DNA of 64,000 nucleotides from Ewingella americana (GTDB lineage: Bacteria; Pseudomonadota; Gammaproteobacteria; Enterobacterales; Enterobacteriaceae), in assembly GCF_006438725.1 (NCBI RefSeq), contig NZ_RCZD01000003.1, forward strand, positions 248,001 through 312,000, in the 5' to 3' direction. This document shows positions 25,121-34,972 of this stretch, one piece after another. Under the pieces are notes generated by a model, which did not search any database, was not told where the DNA came from, and was given only the letters and a program-made list of their open reading frames with translations. Numbering within the stretch: position 1 is the first letter of the stretch; each line of letters begins with the position of its first letter. Position numbers and translations under genes: made by a program.

Positions 25121-27478
25121 CTAGTTCACAATCTCAATTTTTATCACCCGTGAATCCCCGCGCCCGTGGTCGTCAACGGCCCTGATTTTATATTGTCCAT
25201 TATTTTCAGGCTGCCATTGGATCGCCGCTTTGCTGGCGCTGCTGCCGAGATAAATATCATCAACAAACCAGTACAGGGTTTTGCTGTCGGCATCGGTAGT
25301 GGCGTTGAACACAATACTGTCGCGACCCTGCTGTGACTGACGCAGTGTATATGTGGTGTTGCGCAGCGGTGAGGTGATACGCGGCGGGTTACCGCTGACT
25401 GCCGGGCCGTCATTTTTACAGCGTCCTGCGCCTGGCGGCGAGCGTTTTGGTAACCCGGCCTGAGCGAAAACGTTGGCAAGATCAGAAGGCCAAAACTCGA
25501 ACACCTCGGTGCGGGTTTCGCCTGCGGCATAAGGTGGGCAGGCCGCGTTGCCTGTCTGGGTGTCCATCACTACCGGACGGTAAATGGTATCCACCTTGAT
25601 GGGCGATTTACCTGGAATAAACCAGGTTTTGCCGATCTGCTGACACCAAGGGGTTGGGAGGTCACCGCTGGCGAGGCAAATATCGATCCGTTTTAGTTGT
25701 TTCGGCCATGGGTGTTTCGGCTCACTCAGCGTCGGGTAGTTAGCCTGTACGCTGTCGATGATATTGAAGAACAACGGCGCGGCGGCATCGGCACCGACAA
25801 ACGCACCATTGCCTTTACTGTCGAAGTTCCCCTCCCAGACGACCAGTACGTAAGGGCCAAAAATCCCGGCGGTCCAGGCATCACGAAACCCCCATGACGT
25901 GCCGGTTTTCCAGTACACCGGCAGGGCCGTCGGCCTTTGTGCCAGCGTATCGCCGGGGCGTCGATGCTGACGCAGCATGTCGAGGGTGATAAAGCTGGCT
26001 TCTTCGCTGAGCAGGCGTACCGGCGCAGGGGACGGGTCGCTTTTTTGCAGCCGCAGTGGTTTAAGTTCCCCACGGTTCGCCAGCAGGGCGTACAGTTTTG
26101 CCAGCTCCTGCACGGTGACTTCGCCGCCGCCGAGCACCAGCGACAGGCCGTAATGGTTTTCACTGGCCATATTGGCGACGCCAGACAGGCGCATAAACTG
26201 ATACAGCGTCGGCTCGCGCAGTCGCGATGCCACATAAACGGCGGGAATATTGCGGCTGAAGTTCAGCGCATCGGTAGCGGTCACCGGGCCAAGAAAACGC
26301 CGGTCGAAGTTCTCCGGCGCGTAGGCCCCGAAGGTTGAGGGGACGTCTTTGAGAATGGTCATCGGGTGCAGCACGCCCTGTTCCAGCCCCAACGCATAAA
26401 TAAAGGGTTTGAGAGTCGAACCGGGCGAGCGTTTGGCGCGCGTACCGTTCACCTGACCCTGAATGTCACGGTTGTAATAATCAGCAGAACCAACCAGCGC
26501 CCGCACCCCCATATCCCGCGTATCCACCAGCAGTGCTGCCGCATTGTGAATGCCACGGCTGGCGTTACGGGTGATAAAAGCATCGATCTGTTTCTCCACC
26601 AGCCGTTGCAGACCGGCATCCAGTTCGGTATCGACGCGGTTATCGGTGCGCTGTAGGGGCGGGTGGTCCTGGCGGATCTGCTCGATAAAATGTGGCGCAA
26701 TGTAGGGCATCTGCTCCGGCTGGCGCAGGCTTAGCGGCAGCTTAAACAGCGCGATCTGGCTGCTGTCGGTCGGGTAACGCTGTTGCCAGCGGGCAAACAG
26801 CCGGTTACGCGCGGTATTGAGCGCGCTGCCGAGCACGCCGGTGCGGGTATCTATCCGAAAGCTGGGCGACTGCGGCAATACCGCCAGCGTCAGTGCTTCC
26901 GGCAGGGTCAGATCCTGCGGCGCTTTGCCGAAATAGATCAGGCTGGCCGCGCCGATGCTCTCAATGTTGCGGCCATACGGGGTGTAGTTGAGATAGGCCT
27001 CGAGAATATCGTGTTTGGAATAGCTCAGTTCGAGCTGCACGGCGCGGACAATCTGCCACAGCTTGCCCGACGGCGTGCGGGTATTGAGATGCCAGTGCAT
27101 ACGCGCCAGCTGCATGGTCAGCGTCGAGCCACCCTGCAACTTGGCACCGCGAATATAGCTGCGCCAGAAACCGCGCAGCAGGCTTACCGGATTAAAGCCC
27201 GGATGATAATAAAACCAGCTGTCTTCATGCAGTTGAATGCCGTTGACCACCCGTGGAGAAATCTGCTCAAGGGGCGTCCAGGTCCGGTAACGTTCGTCAT
27301 TAGCCAGCGTTATGCGCAGCAAAACCCCATTGCGATCGTAATAAGTGCTGGAAAACGGCAGTCCCTGAGACAGCGGCGGGTGCGGCCACAGGCGAAAGCC
27401 GATGACCACCAAAGCCAGCAAAAAAACGGCCATCAGGCCGTTTTGTAAGAGACGTTTTAGCGAAGAGGCGTTCAGCAT
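25121..27478 (-). CDS. pbpC: Penicillin-binding protein 1C
   Basis: Inner-membrane class A-type peptidoglycan synthase. It has 785 residues: an N-terminal membrane anchor (about 13-30), a GT51 glycosyltransferase domain (catalytic Glu85 in QLHEDSWFYYHPG; GGSTLTMQLAR), and a transpeptidase domain with nucleophile Ser354 in SPGSTLK, SRN in FSRNIPAVY and KTGTSWGFRDAW. The C-terminal BiPBP_C domain (about 695-785) ends YKIRAVDDHGRGDSRVIKIE. All catalytic motifs are intact. Its ATG lies three bases after the yfhM stop, giving the conserved yfhM-pbpC pair, thought to link wall repair with a periplasmic protease trap. Confidence 0.96.
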   Translation of the reverse strand: MLNASSLKRLLQNGLMAVFLLALVVIGFRLWPHPPLSQGLPFSSTYYDRNGVLLRITLANDERYRTWTPLEQISPRVVNGIQLHEDSWFYYHPGFNPVSLLRGFWRSYIRGAKLQGGSTLTMQLARMHWHLNTRTPSGKLWQIVRAVQLELSYSKHDILEAYLNYTPYGRNIESIGAASLIYFGKAPQDLTLPEALTLAVLPQSPSFRIDTRTGVLGSALNTARNRLFARWQQRYPTDSSQIALFKLPLSLRQPEQMPYIAPHFIEQIRQDHPPLQRTDNRVDTELDAGLQRLVEKQIDAFITRNASRGIHNAAALLVDTRDMGVRALVGSADYYNRDIQGQVNGTRAKRSPGSTLKPFIYALGLEQGVLHPMTILKDVPSTFGAYAPENFDRRFLGPVTATDALNFSRNIPAVYVASRLREPTLYQFMRLSGVANMASENHYGLSLVLGGGEVTVQELAKLYALLANRGELKPLRLQKSDPSPAPVRLLSEEASFITLDMLRQHRRPGDTLAQRPTALPVYWKTGTSWGFRDAWTAGIFGPYVLVVWEGNFDSKGNGAFVGADAAAPLFFNIIDSVQANYPTLSEPKHPWPKQLKRIDICLASGDLPTPWCQQIGKTWFIPGKSPIKVDTIYRPVVMDTQTGNAACPPYAAGETRTEVFEFWPSDLANVFAQAGLPKRSPPGAGRCKNDGPAVSGNPPRITSPLRNTTYTLRQSQQGRDSIVFNATTDADSKTLYWFVDDIYLGSSASKAAIQWQPENNGQYKIRAVDDHGRGDSRVIKIEIVN

Positions 27479-27481
27479 GAG

Positions 27482-30400
27482 CTATTTTTTAGCGTCAGCC
27501 GGAACCACCACAATGTTGCCCGTACCGACAGACAACGCCTGGATCTCACGGTCGTACATCGCTTCACCGAAGGCTGGCGGGATCACGAAGCTGCCGGTAT
27601 TGGTGGATTTGATCTGATAGACAAACTCCTGCACCTCGGTGCTGGCGCTGCCGTAGATGATCACCCGATCGTCACGCACATCGCTGTAGTCTGGCTGCCA
27701 GGTTGAACCGTTTGCGGCGATTGGCGAACGCCAGACGTTATCGGCCGGCGCTTCGCTGTCAGCACTTTCACTTTCCGGCTCAGGCGCGGCCTGCTGCACG
27801 ACCTCGAAACCTCCCGGCAGCAAATCAACAATCGCCAGATTATTCAGCCCTTCTTTGGCATTGGCGCGGATTTTCAGATGCACGTTGATCTTCTCACCCA
27901 GCGTCACCTGGGTCACCGGTTTGCCCTGATCATCCGTGTAGTCGCGGGTGATTTCCAGACCACGCGAAATGGCTTTCTGCGGTGCCTGTACGTCATAACC
28001 CGACTGCGTGACTACATACCAGGCCGGCGCATCGTTGGGGTTGCTGAACTGAACCGCCTGCGTATCGGCGCTGAAACTGCCCTGCGCAAACAGACCCTGC
28101 AGGGTAGAAATCACGTCCGGCTGTATGGCTTTGTCTTGGCTGATGGCCGTGATACTCAGTTCCCCGGCGTTGGTCTGCTGGGCAATCTGGCTGGAATAGC
28201 TGTCCAGCGCCAGAATGCTCATGGCTGAAGAGTAAGTGGTGTAGCGCTCTTCTTTGAGCGAACGCACGATGTTCTCCAGTACCTGTGGCGGGATGGACTT
28301 CGCTTTCTCCGGGAAATGACGGGTGATGAGGTACAGACGGGTGGCGTCCTGCACCAGCGGATCGAAGTAGTTCTGCGACCACCATGCGGTGTTGTAGGCC
28401 TTGCTCAGTTCATTCCAGCTGGGTTGCAACAGTTTGTTGGCTTCATCATCCATCTTCAGCAACCGGTAAGAGGAGGCCAGGTAGAGTGCGCTGAGGTCGG
28501 TCTGCCAACGGGTGGCGTACCCTTTTTGCAGGCTGTCCTGTACGGATGCCAGCGAGTTGGTGGTCACTTCACCCTGTAACGTCAGCAGATAAACCGCAAA
28601 GGCGCGCAGACGCAGGTGATACAGGTCGTCATAGTGACTGGCGGCCAGCTCCCGCAGCGCCGCGTTGGCATCTTCCAGCATACCGGCCGGCAGGGTGTAA
28701 CCGGCAGATTTTGCCAGCAGCATATATTGCACGACGTACGGCGTGATGAACGGATCGGCGACCGGTGAGGACTGCCATAGGCCAATCGCGCCATTGTCAT
28801 TTTGCCGTGAGCGTAGGGTGCGCAGCATCGTATTGAGCTGCGTGTTGACCGCCATCTGGGTCTGTTTACCTTTCATCTCCGGGTACTTACTTTGCAGGAT
28901 CAGCGGAATAGAGCGGCTGACAATCTGCTCAGAGCAGTAGTACGGATAATCTTCCAGATACTGTGCCAGTCCGCTGGTCAACACCAGCGGCGAGTTCGAC
29001 ACGCGGGCATCGCGTTTGGCATAGGCATCAAACATAGTGCGCAGATGATCGACAGTCTGCTCTTTACCGCTCATACGGCCCATTATCGACTGGGTGCGGA
29101 ACGGCATGGCCGGTCGCACCGACGTGCTGATGGTGCGGCGGCTGCGCTTGTCCGCGTAAGTGGCGTCAAACACCAGTGGCGCATCACCCAGTTCGGCTTT
29201 GGCTCGCAGGCGGAAAGTCAGGTTGCCTTCGCGCTTGGCGGCAAGCTGTAACGACTGTTTGGCATTGCCGACCACCTCGAGCTGCGGCGGCGGAGTCAGA
29301 TTTACGCTGATGTCTGCCGGCTGCTCACCCAGGCCTTCAAGGTTGTTGCTCACGCCGACGCTGACATCAAACTCGTCGCCTGGTGCCACCATCGACGGCA
29401 CGTTCGGCGTCATGATGAAGTTGTCGCGCACCGTGGTGCCGGTTTGTGCGGTACCGATTTTGTCCGGTGTGACGGAAATCGCCATCACGCGGATTTTACC
29501 GTTGAAGTAGTCCGGTACCGGATAGTTAAACTGCGCGTGGCCGTTGACCAACTGAATACCTGACCAGAATGCGACCGGTTTGTCGTGTTTGCGTTTGAAC
29601 GGGTTGAGATGCAGATCCAGTCCTTCACCGGCGTCACCGCCCGGCGCTGAGGTCAGTGACATCAGTTTGCTAAATTCCGGCAAAATCAGATCCAGGATCT
29701 GCGCGCTTTGCACGTTCAGTTCACGCTTGCGGAAGAAGTACTCCAGCGGATCTTTCAACTTATAGCGCGCCACCTGCAAAATGCCTTCATCCACGGCAAA
29801 CACCACCACGTTTTGTGGCGAATCGGTATTTACGGTAATTGGCAGCACCTGCCCCGGTTTAATCACCTCCGGCGTGGTCAGTTGCAGCCCGGCTTTGCGC
29901 GCACTGGTGCTGATTTTAAACGGCATCACGCCGTAGCTCAGCGGGCTCATGAAGATCTCGTCGGAATTAACGTCACGCACGAACTGGACGTTGAGGTACC
30001 CGTTGCCTTCCATATTGGCCGGCACGCGGATCTTCTGTACTGAACTGGTGGTGTCGGTTTTGAACCACTGCCAACTGTAGACTTTGTCTTTCTCAATGGT
30101 AATCAGGCCACTGCCGGTATAGGGCGCGTTGATCGAGATTTCGATCTCTTCGCCCGGCTGGTATTCACCCTGATTCAGTTTGAGTTTCAGTTCGGCATTG
30201 CGGTCGAGTGAACGACTGAGGTTGGCGTTGCCCGCCACGCTGTAGGAGACGCGGTTCAGCACCTGGCCCTGCGCGGTTTTTATCACCAATACGTAATCAC
30301 CCGGCTGGCGGGTTTCCAGCAGCAGGTCTTGACCGGCGGCGGCAATCGACAGCGGCTGGTCGGAGATCGGCACTTCACGCATTTTCGACTGGTATTTATA

Positions 30401-33400
30401 AACGCCGGAGTCCTGTTTGGTCAGTACCGAAATGTATTTCTGTTCGATAAGTGACAGCGTGAGGTCGGGCAGGGCAATTTTCTCCAGTGACGGGTTGATT
30501 GCAATCAGGCTGAGATGACGTTCCGCCCCTTTATTGATGTAACCCAAATCACCGTCGGCTTTGACCCCGACCAGATAATCATACGGCGACACCAGCACGC
30601 GGGCGGTGGCGGCGACAGAACGGCCGCTGCCTGCGGTAAAGGCTTCTGACAGCAGTTGCAATTGATAAGTGGCGTCAGCATAGGACTTCAGATCCAGCGG
30701 GATCGCCGCCTGACCATTGACGTCGGTGGTCTGATCCTGCAACTCGGTTTCAAAGCCGTCGTTGTTGGTGCGGTTCTCGTAGAACAGGTAATCCGGGAAC
30801 TGATCGAAGCTCGGGTACATCGGGCGCAGCGTCAGTTTGGACGTTACGCGGCGCTCCTGCGCTGGTGTACCAAACAGGTTCTGTACGTCGATATTGGCCT
30901 TCAGCTCGGAAGGTTTAACCCAGCCTTGCTTGCGGTCTGGCGTCAGATTGAGTTTGACTTTCAGCTGATCGGGTTCGAACTCTTTAACATTCACCGCCAC
31001 GTGGCCAAGCAGGGTAGAGGCGTCTTTATCTTTGCCGATAAGGTACAGATAGACGTTCCACTCGCCGGTGGGTGAACTTTCGCTGGTGGTGTAACTCAGT
31101 TCGTTAAAGCCGCTGGCGTTGAGGGTCAACGGTTGAGTACTCATCAGGGTATCGCGTGGGTCATGGATTTCCGCACGCACCGGCACGCCCGCCAGGCTGT
31201 TGCCCCAAACGGCTGTGCGGGTGATGAGGCCAATATTAAAGGTGTCGCCGGGGCGGTAAACGCCACGGTCGGAGAACAGATAACTGTTCAGAGTGCGCGG
31301 GTCGGAAGGGGTTTCTTCGCCGCTGATATCAAAGCGCGACAGATCCAGACCCCGGTCATTGTATTCACCCGTCGGCAGGAAGGAGACGTCGCCCTCTTTT
31401 TCCACCAGGAACATCACCGGCTGGCGTTCGTTTTTATACACATCGAGCGCCGGGAAACGCGCATGGCCATCGGCATCGGTAGCCTGAGAAAGCAGCGCCA
31501 CGCCGTTTTTACCGATGACTGACACTTGGGCACCGGCGACCGGCAGACCGGAATGCACGGATTGCACGAATACATCGCGGGTTTTGTCCTGCGAACGCTT
31601 ACTGATGATGCCCAGATCGGTGATGACCACGAAACGTGAGTCGCCGACGCTGGCCTCGCTTTCATCATCGCCACTTTCACTGCTGTATTGATCGTCCTGC
31701 GCGGCGGCGTCGGTTTTGGCCTCTTTCTTAGCCGGATCCCATGGGGTCAGGGTCAGCAGGAACACGCCACGGCGGGCGTTCGGGTTATCCGACAGGTAGC
31801 GAGACAAATCGATGCCCTGATAGCTGACTTCACCCGGTTTCTCATTGTTCACCGCGCTGGTGTATTCGAAGTGCTCGGTGAAATATTCGTCACCCAGACG
31901 GTTAAACTGCGCCGAGGAGTAGTCGCTGCTTTTGAACGACACGATGTGCTGCAACTGACTTGGGATCACCCGTTTGATGTCCAGTTTCAGGCCCGGCACG
32001 TTACGCGCCGCCACGCTGATTTGTTTCTCTCCGTTCATCGACAGCAGCGAACCCTGCGACATAAAGCTCAGGGACGTCGGGTAGTCCGGCACGGTGATCA
32101 ACTGATAACGTTTCTCCGGCATTTTGTAGCCGCCAAACGAGGTCATTGAATTGGTCACTTCAATCAGCATGTAGCGGTTGGCGGGCGCATCAAACTTGAA
32201 GCTGAACTGTGGCTGGTATTCCTGCTCGGCATCGTTGAGCGTCAGTTTTACCGGCGTGGACTGCTTGATAATGCCGGTGTCGACTTCTGACATATCCCAC
32301 GGATAGATGGCGTTCTGGTCATCGTCATTATTGTCGCTGTTTTTCGGATTCTTTTGTGGCAGCAGCCAGGCTTTCACCGCGCTGCCGATCTCTTTATCTT
32401 TGACCGCGTCGCTCAGGGAGACCATCAGGGCGCGCTCACCTTTATTGTCGCTGGCGTCAACGACCGTGGCACTGATGTCTTTCACCGTCAGGCTGTAGAG
32501 CGTTGGCACCGCCACCCAGTTGTTTTTCTTCGCGGCCGTTGGCTGCGACGGGGCAGTAGATTTCACACCTTCGCCAATCGCCAGATGCACCGAACCGCCG
32601 TGATCCAGCGCCTGAATGGCTTCGGAATGTACCCAGGCGTTAAGTTTTTTCTCGTCATAGACCAGCGAGTAATTGAGCTTTTTCTCCGGCGCTTCTTTGC
32701 CTTCAATCAGCCCCAACGAAATCTGTTTTTCAAAACTGGCGACGTCCACCGGTGCATTAAATTGCACGCGGAAAATCGCGCTGCGTTTTTTAGCATCCTG
32801 CGGGTCCTGATAGTACTCAGCCTGACTCAACTGATAATCAAAAGAGGGCACGCTGACGTCATAATCGGTCTGGGTGATTTTGCTCTGCGGGGCCAGCAGT
32901 TTGGCCGGATCGAGTTTGATTTTGTAGGTCGCGCCCATCGGCAGCGGCGCTTTTGGGGTAAACACCAGCGTGGAGGCATTGCGCCACTGCCACTGGCCAT
33001 CAACGGCCGGTGAGAGGCTGATGCCCTGATCGACGTTTTTACCCACCAGAGTGATCGGCGCCACTGAATTTCTGAAGTTCAGGGCAATTTCCTGCGGCAG
33101 GCGGCTGTTAGTGTTGTAGTTAATCAGCTGCGGCCCGGAAACCCGCAGCGTGGTTTCCTGATAGACCAGTGGCGCCGGTTCAATCGGTTGCGGGCGGTTG
33201 AGCCAGACGTGATAACCGTAAAATCCCCCCACGGCCAGCAGTACCAATAACAGCACCGCAGCGCCGACTGATTTTGGATGGCGTTCCACGCCGTGTTCCA
33301 AACGGCCAAAACCACTTTTCACGCCCCGGACGCTTTTTACTGCCCAGCCTGGCGCACGCCATTCAATATTGCCTACCACCGGGCGGAAAATTCGTCCGAT

Positions 33401-33484
33401 CAACCAGAAAAATTTGCACACAACCCAGCATAGCCCTTTGATCAGGGTAAAGGGCAGGCGAAGCAAAAACCGTAATAAATCCAT
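27482..33484 (-). CDS. yfhM: Bacterial alpha-2-macroglobulin, long membrane-anchored form
   Basis: Periplasmic protease-trapping protein. It has 2000 residues, about 350 more than E. coli YfhM (1653). The thioester motif CSEQ (Cys1517, in YPYYCSEQIVSRS) is present, so covalent trapping of proteases is possible. Macroglobulin beta domains fill about 100-1450 (RGVYRPGDTFNIGLITRT is the typical MG signature), then the thioester helical domain and a C-terminal receptor-like domain ending NIVVVPADAKK. Unlike E. coli YfhM there is no lipobox; instead a basic, Trp-rich N-terminus and a membrane segment (AAVLLLVLLAVGGFYGYHVW, about residues 74-93) anchor it. The bait region cannot be placed by eye. 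It forms an operon with pbpC. Confidence 0.93.
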   Translation of the reverse strand: MDLLRFLLRLPFTLIKGLCWVVCKFFWLIGRIFRPVVGNIEWRAPGWAVKSVRGVKSGFGRLEHGVERHPKSVGAAVLLLVLLAVGGFYGYHVWLNRPQPIEPAPLVYQETTLRVSGPQLINYNTNSRLPQEIALNFRNSVAPITLVGKNVDQGISLSPAVDGQWQWRNASTLVFTPKAPLPMGATYKIKLDPAKLLAPQSKITQTDYDVSVPSFDYQLSQAEYYQDPQDAKKRSAIFRVQFNAPVDVASFEKQISLGLIEGKEAPEKKLNYSLVYDEKKLNAWVHSEAIQALDHGGSVHLAIGEGVKSTAPSQPTAAKKNNWVAVPTLYSLTVKDISATVVDASDNKGERALMVSLSDAVKDKEIGSAVKAWLLPQKNPKNSDNNDDDQNAIYPWDMSEVDTGIIKQSTPVKLTLNDAEQEYQPQFSFKFDAPANRYMLIEVTNSMTSFGGYKMPEKRYQLITVPDYPTSLSFMSQGSLLSMNGEKQISVAARNVPGLKLDIKRVIPSQLQHIVSFKSSDYSSAQFNRLGDEYFTEHFEYTSAVNNEKPGEVSYQGIDLSRYLSDNPNARRGVFLLTLTPWDPAKKEAKTDAAAQDDQYSSESGDDESEASVGDSRFVVITDLGIISKRSQDKTRDVFVQSVHSGLPVAGAQVSVIGKNGVALLSQATDADGHARFPALDVYKNERQPVMFLVEKEGDVSFLPTGEYNDRGLDLSRFDISGEETPSDPRTLNSYLFSDRGVYRPGDTFNIGLITRTAVWGNSLAGVPVRAEIHDPRDTLMSTQPLTLNASGFNELSYTTSESSPTGEWNVYLYLIGKDKDASTLLGHVAVNVKEFEPDQLKVKLNLTPDRKQGWVKPSELKANIDVQNLFGTPAQERRVTSKLTLRPMYPSFDQFPDYLFYENRTNNDGFETELQDQTTDVNGQAAIPLDLKSYADATYQLQLLSEAFTAGSGRSVAATARVLVSPYDYLVGVKADGDLGYINKGAERHLSLIAINPSLEKIALPDLTLSLIEQKYISVLTKQDSGVYKYQSKMREVPISDQPLSIAAAGQDLLLETRQPGDYVLVIKTAQGQVLNRVSYSVAGNANLSRSLDRNAELKLKLNQGEYQPGEEIEISINAPYTGSGLITIEKDKVYSWQWFKTDTTSSVQKIRVPANMEGNGYLNVQFVRDVNSDEIFMSPLSYGVMPFKISTSARKAGLQLTTPEVIKPGQVLPITVNTDSPQNVVVFAVDEGILQVARYKLKDPLEYFFRKRELNVQSAQILDLILPEFSKLMSLTSAPGGDAGEGLDLHLNPFKRKHDKPVAFWSGIQLVNGHAQFNYPVPDYFNGKIRVMAISVTPDKIGTAQTGTTVRDNFIMTPNVPSMVAPGDEFDVSVGVSNNLEGLGEQPADISVNLTPPPQLEVVGNAKQSLQLAAKREGNLTFRLRAKAELGDAPLVFDATYADKRSRRTISTSVRPAMPFRTQSIMGRMSGKEQTVDHLRTMFDAYAKRDARVSNSPLVLTSGLAQYLEDYPYYCSEQIVSRSIPLILQSKYPEMKGKQTQMAVNTQLNTMLRTLRSRQNDNGAIGLWQSSPVADPFITPYVVQYMLLAKSAGYTLPAGMLEDANAALRELAASHYDDLYHLRLRAFAVYLLTLQGEVTTNSLASVQDSLQKGYATRWQTDLSALYLASSYRLLKMDDEANKLLQPSWNELSKAYNTAWWSQNYFDPLVQDATRLYLITRHFPEKAKSIPPQVLENIVRSLKEERYTTYSSAMSILALDSYSSQIAQQTNAGELSITAISQDKAIQPDVISTLQGLFAQGSFSADTQAVQFSNPNDAPAWYVVTQSGYDVQAPQKAISRGLEITRDYTDDQGKPVTQVTLGEKINVHLKIRANAKEGLNNLAIVDLLPGGFEVVQQAAPEPESESADSEAPADNVWRSPIAANGSTWQPDYSDVRDDRVIIYGSASTEVQEFVYQIKSTNTGSFVIPPAFGEAMYDREIQALSVGTGNIVVVPADAKK

Positions 33485-33849
33485 TATTTGAACCTTTTCC
33501 TGTCATTAAGGATCGGAGTCACTGCGCGGCACGAATGTATCTCCGGTAATAAAAACGTTCACCGGGCTGGCAGTCGGGGGGCGGTATTTGTAAGGAATGG
33601 TAAGTAAAAGCGTTAAAAAAAGCGAATATTTAACCGGCTTTTAACTCATTTCTTACCGGCAAAGGACGGCTGACCTCTCCGGCGTCACTCACTTTTAACG
33701 GCAGATAGCCCGGGTTAAAAACGGCGCGCCACACGGAGTCAATCACCAAATATGACGAAATTTCCGCTACCCTGTAAACACTGTAACCTGCTGTCAGCTA
33801 TTATTCCCCTGCGGTAGTGACTCATACATTACGTTGAAAGGATAGGGAT
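33485..33849. other. Intergenic region upstream of yfhM
   Basis: 365 bases between divergent genes, holding the yfhM and small-gene promoters. A leftward frame (NPGYLPLKVSDAGEVSRPLP and flanks, about 33640-33790) has no start codon. Its upstream DNA at 33752-33780 resembles the 5' end of the small membrane ORF at 34278-34406. Confidence 0.5.
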
Positions 33850-34143
33850 ATGTTAAATAAAATCATTGGCTTATCGCTGTTTTTATTGTGTTTTTCCTCT
33901 ACGGTTCTCGCCGGAGACGGCGGTGCGGGAGGACAAGGTGGCAAGGGAGGATATAACCTGTTTTCATCGGGTAATCAAAATGGCGGAGACGGGCGCTCCG
34001 GGCACGATGGTAAGCCAGGTATGAACGGCTGCCCCGGCGGCACCAAACCCTCTTCCGATGGAAAGTTTTATCTCCCCGGCAGCAAACAGCAATGTAACCC
34101 CGCCCATGCCAGCAGAAAAAAACAGTCAGTGAATTTTAGTTAA
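33850..34143 (+). CDS. Small secreted Gly-rich, collagen-like protein
   Basis: A 97-residue protein with a clear signal peptide (MLNKIIGLSLFLLCFSSTVL, cleaved near AG). The mature part is rich in Gly with collagen-like spacing: GDGGAGGQGGKGG, NQNGGDGRSGHDGKPGMNGC. Two cysteines could form one disulphide, and the tail is basic (HASRKKQSVNFS). Start ATG follows GAAAGGATAGGG. It is a single-gene unit. No family or function was recognised; a surface or periplasmic structural role is only a guess from composition. Confidence 0.6.
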   Translation: MLNKIIGLSLFLLCFSSTVLAGDGGAGGQGGKGGYNLFSSGNQNGGDGRSGHDGKPGMNGCPGGTKPSSDGKFYLPGSKQQCNPAHASRKKQSVNFS

Positions 34144-34277
34144 TTGGGTGTTGTGCGAGCCCACTACGGTGAGATGTTCCTGCGCTGCATCGGCTCGGCA
34201 TTCTGTGAAGGATAATATGGGGAAGGGCGGCCTGACTCAGGGCCGCCGGCTCGCAGGTTGTGGAGTTAAATATTGAG

Positions 34278-34406
34278 CTACCTGAGCGACTCGAGATGCA
34301 TCAGGAACTTACTCAGCATCACCGACATTCCACCCACGTTAAACAGCAGTGCCACCCAGAGTAAGATCATCAAAAAAACGACAATTTCCGCTATCCTGTA
34401 AAACAC
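34278..34406 (-). CDS. Possible 42-residue membrane microprotein
   Basis: GTG start with GAGGGA six bases upstream. The product has one continuous hydrophobic helix, IAEIVVFLMILLWVALLFNV, then GGMSVMLSKFLMHLESLR. A GC-rich hairpin (GGCGGCC / GGCCGCC, 34226-34247) lies downstream and could end its mRNA. It is too short for most gene finders and no homologue is recognised. The evidence is a membrane helix, ribosome site and terminator together. Confidence 0.4.
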   Translation of the reverse strand: MFYRIAEIVVFLMILLWVALLFNVGGMSVMLSKFLMHLESLR

Positions 34407-34590
34407 GCACTTTCCCTCGTTGTTCACAATCCCCGAACCTTAACCTAAATTTCAGAGAGTGCCAAATGTGCAAAGGAGCCGGCTTGGTCTTGATCCACAT
34501 TTATTGTGGAACGTAAAAAACCAGATAAAGAATATTAGGAAAACAGGCGCGTTATATTTAATAGCGTTATTTTTAATACAAGACCTTGGT

Positions 34591-34633
34591 GACATGAGGC
34601 AGGTATTAACGCTTATTAATCCTGCCTCATGTC
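34591..34633 (-). terminator. Hairpin after hdeA
   Basis: Perfect 13-bp inverted repeat GACATGAGGCAGG / CCTGCCTCATGTC with a 17-base loop, starting six bases after the hdeA stop. There is no strong T-run, so it may protect the mRNA 3' end or end transcription imperfectly. Confidence 0.6.
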
Positions 34634-34639
34634 CTTTAA

Positions 34640-34972
34640 TTACACATCTTTCTTAATTTTCAGCCATTCAGATTTAACTTTATCTTTAAATGATTCTTTC
34701 GGAGCCTGTTTACAGGCTTCAATTACCAGAGGGGTAACTTTTTGTATACCTTCTACATTCAGTACGGCAGCTTCAGGTTTTCCATGTGAATTTAATCCCT
34801 CAGCAAAGCTGATGGCAGTAGGCTGGAAGCTATCATCTAAGGCCAGGAAGTCTTCGCAGGTCCAGGAATTAACCGGCTTTGTATTGGCAGTTTTGGTGCT
34901 ATCCGCAGCATAACTCGCTGTGGCAAAGGCCATTGCACCCACTATGCTGATAACTAATAATTTTAATTTCAT
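34640..34972 (-). CDS. hdeA: Periplasmic acid-stress chaperone HdeA
   Basis: Small chaperone that unfolds at low pH and holds periplasmic proteins. It has 110 residues, the E. coli length. A signal peptide ends near ASYA; the mature part has the HdeA signature PVNSWTCEDFLALDDSFQPT and EGIQKVTPLVIEACKQ, with the two cysteines that form the single disulphide, and ends KDKVKSEWLKIKKDV as in E. coli. No hdeB or hdeD is next to it. A hairpin follows the stop. The upstream 470 bases are AT-rich and should hold its promoter. Confidence 0.93.
   Translation of the reverse strand: MKLKLLVISIVGAMAFATASYAADSTKTANTKPVNSWTCEDFLALDDSFQPTAISFAEGLNSHGKPEAAVLNVEGIQKVTPLVIEACKQAPKESFKDKVKSEWLKIKKDV

Noticed and set aside
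33640-33790. Leftward ~50-codon frame upstream of yfhM
   Set aside because: No start codon and no ribosome site; it lies in the expected promoter region.
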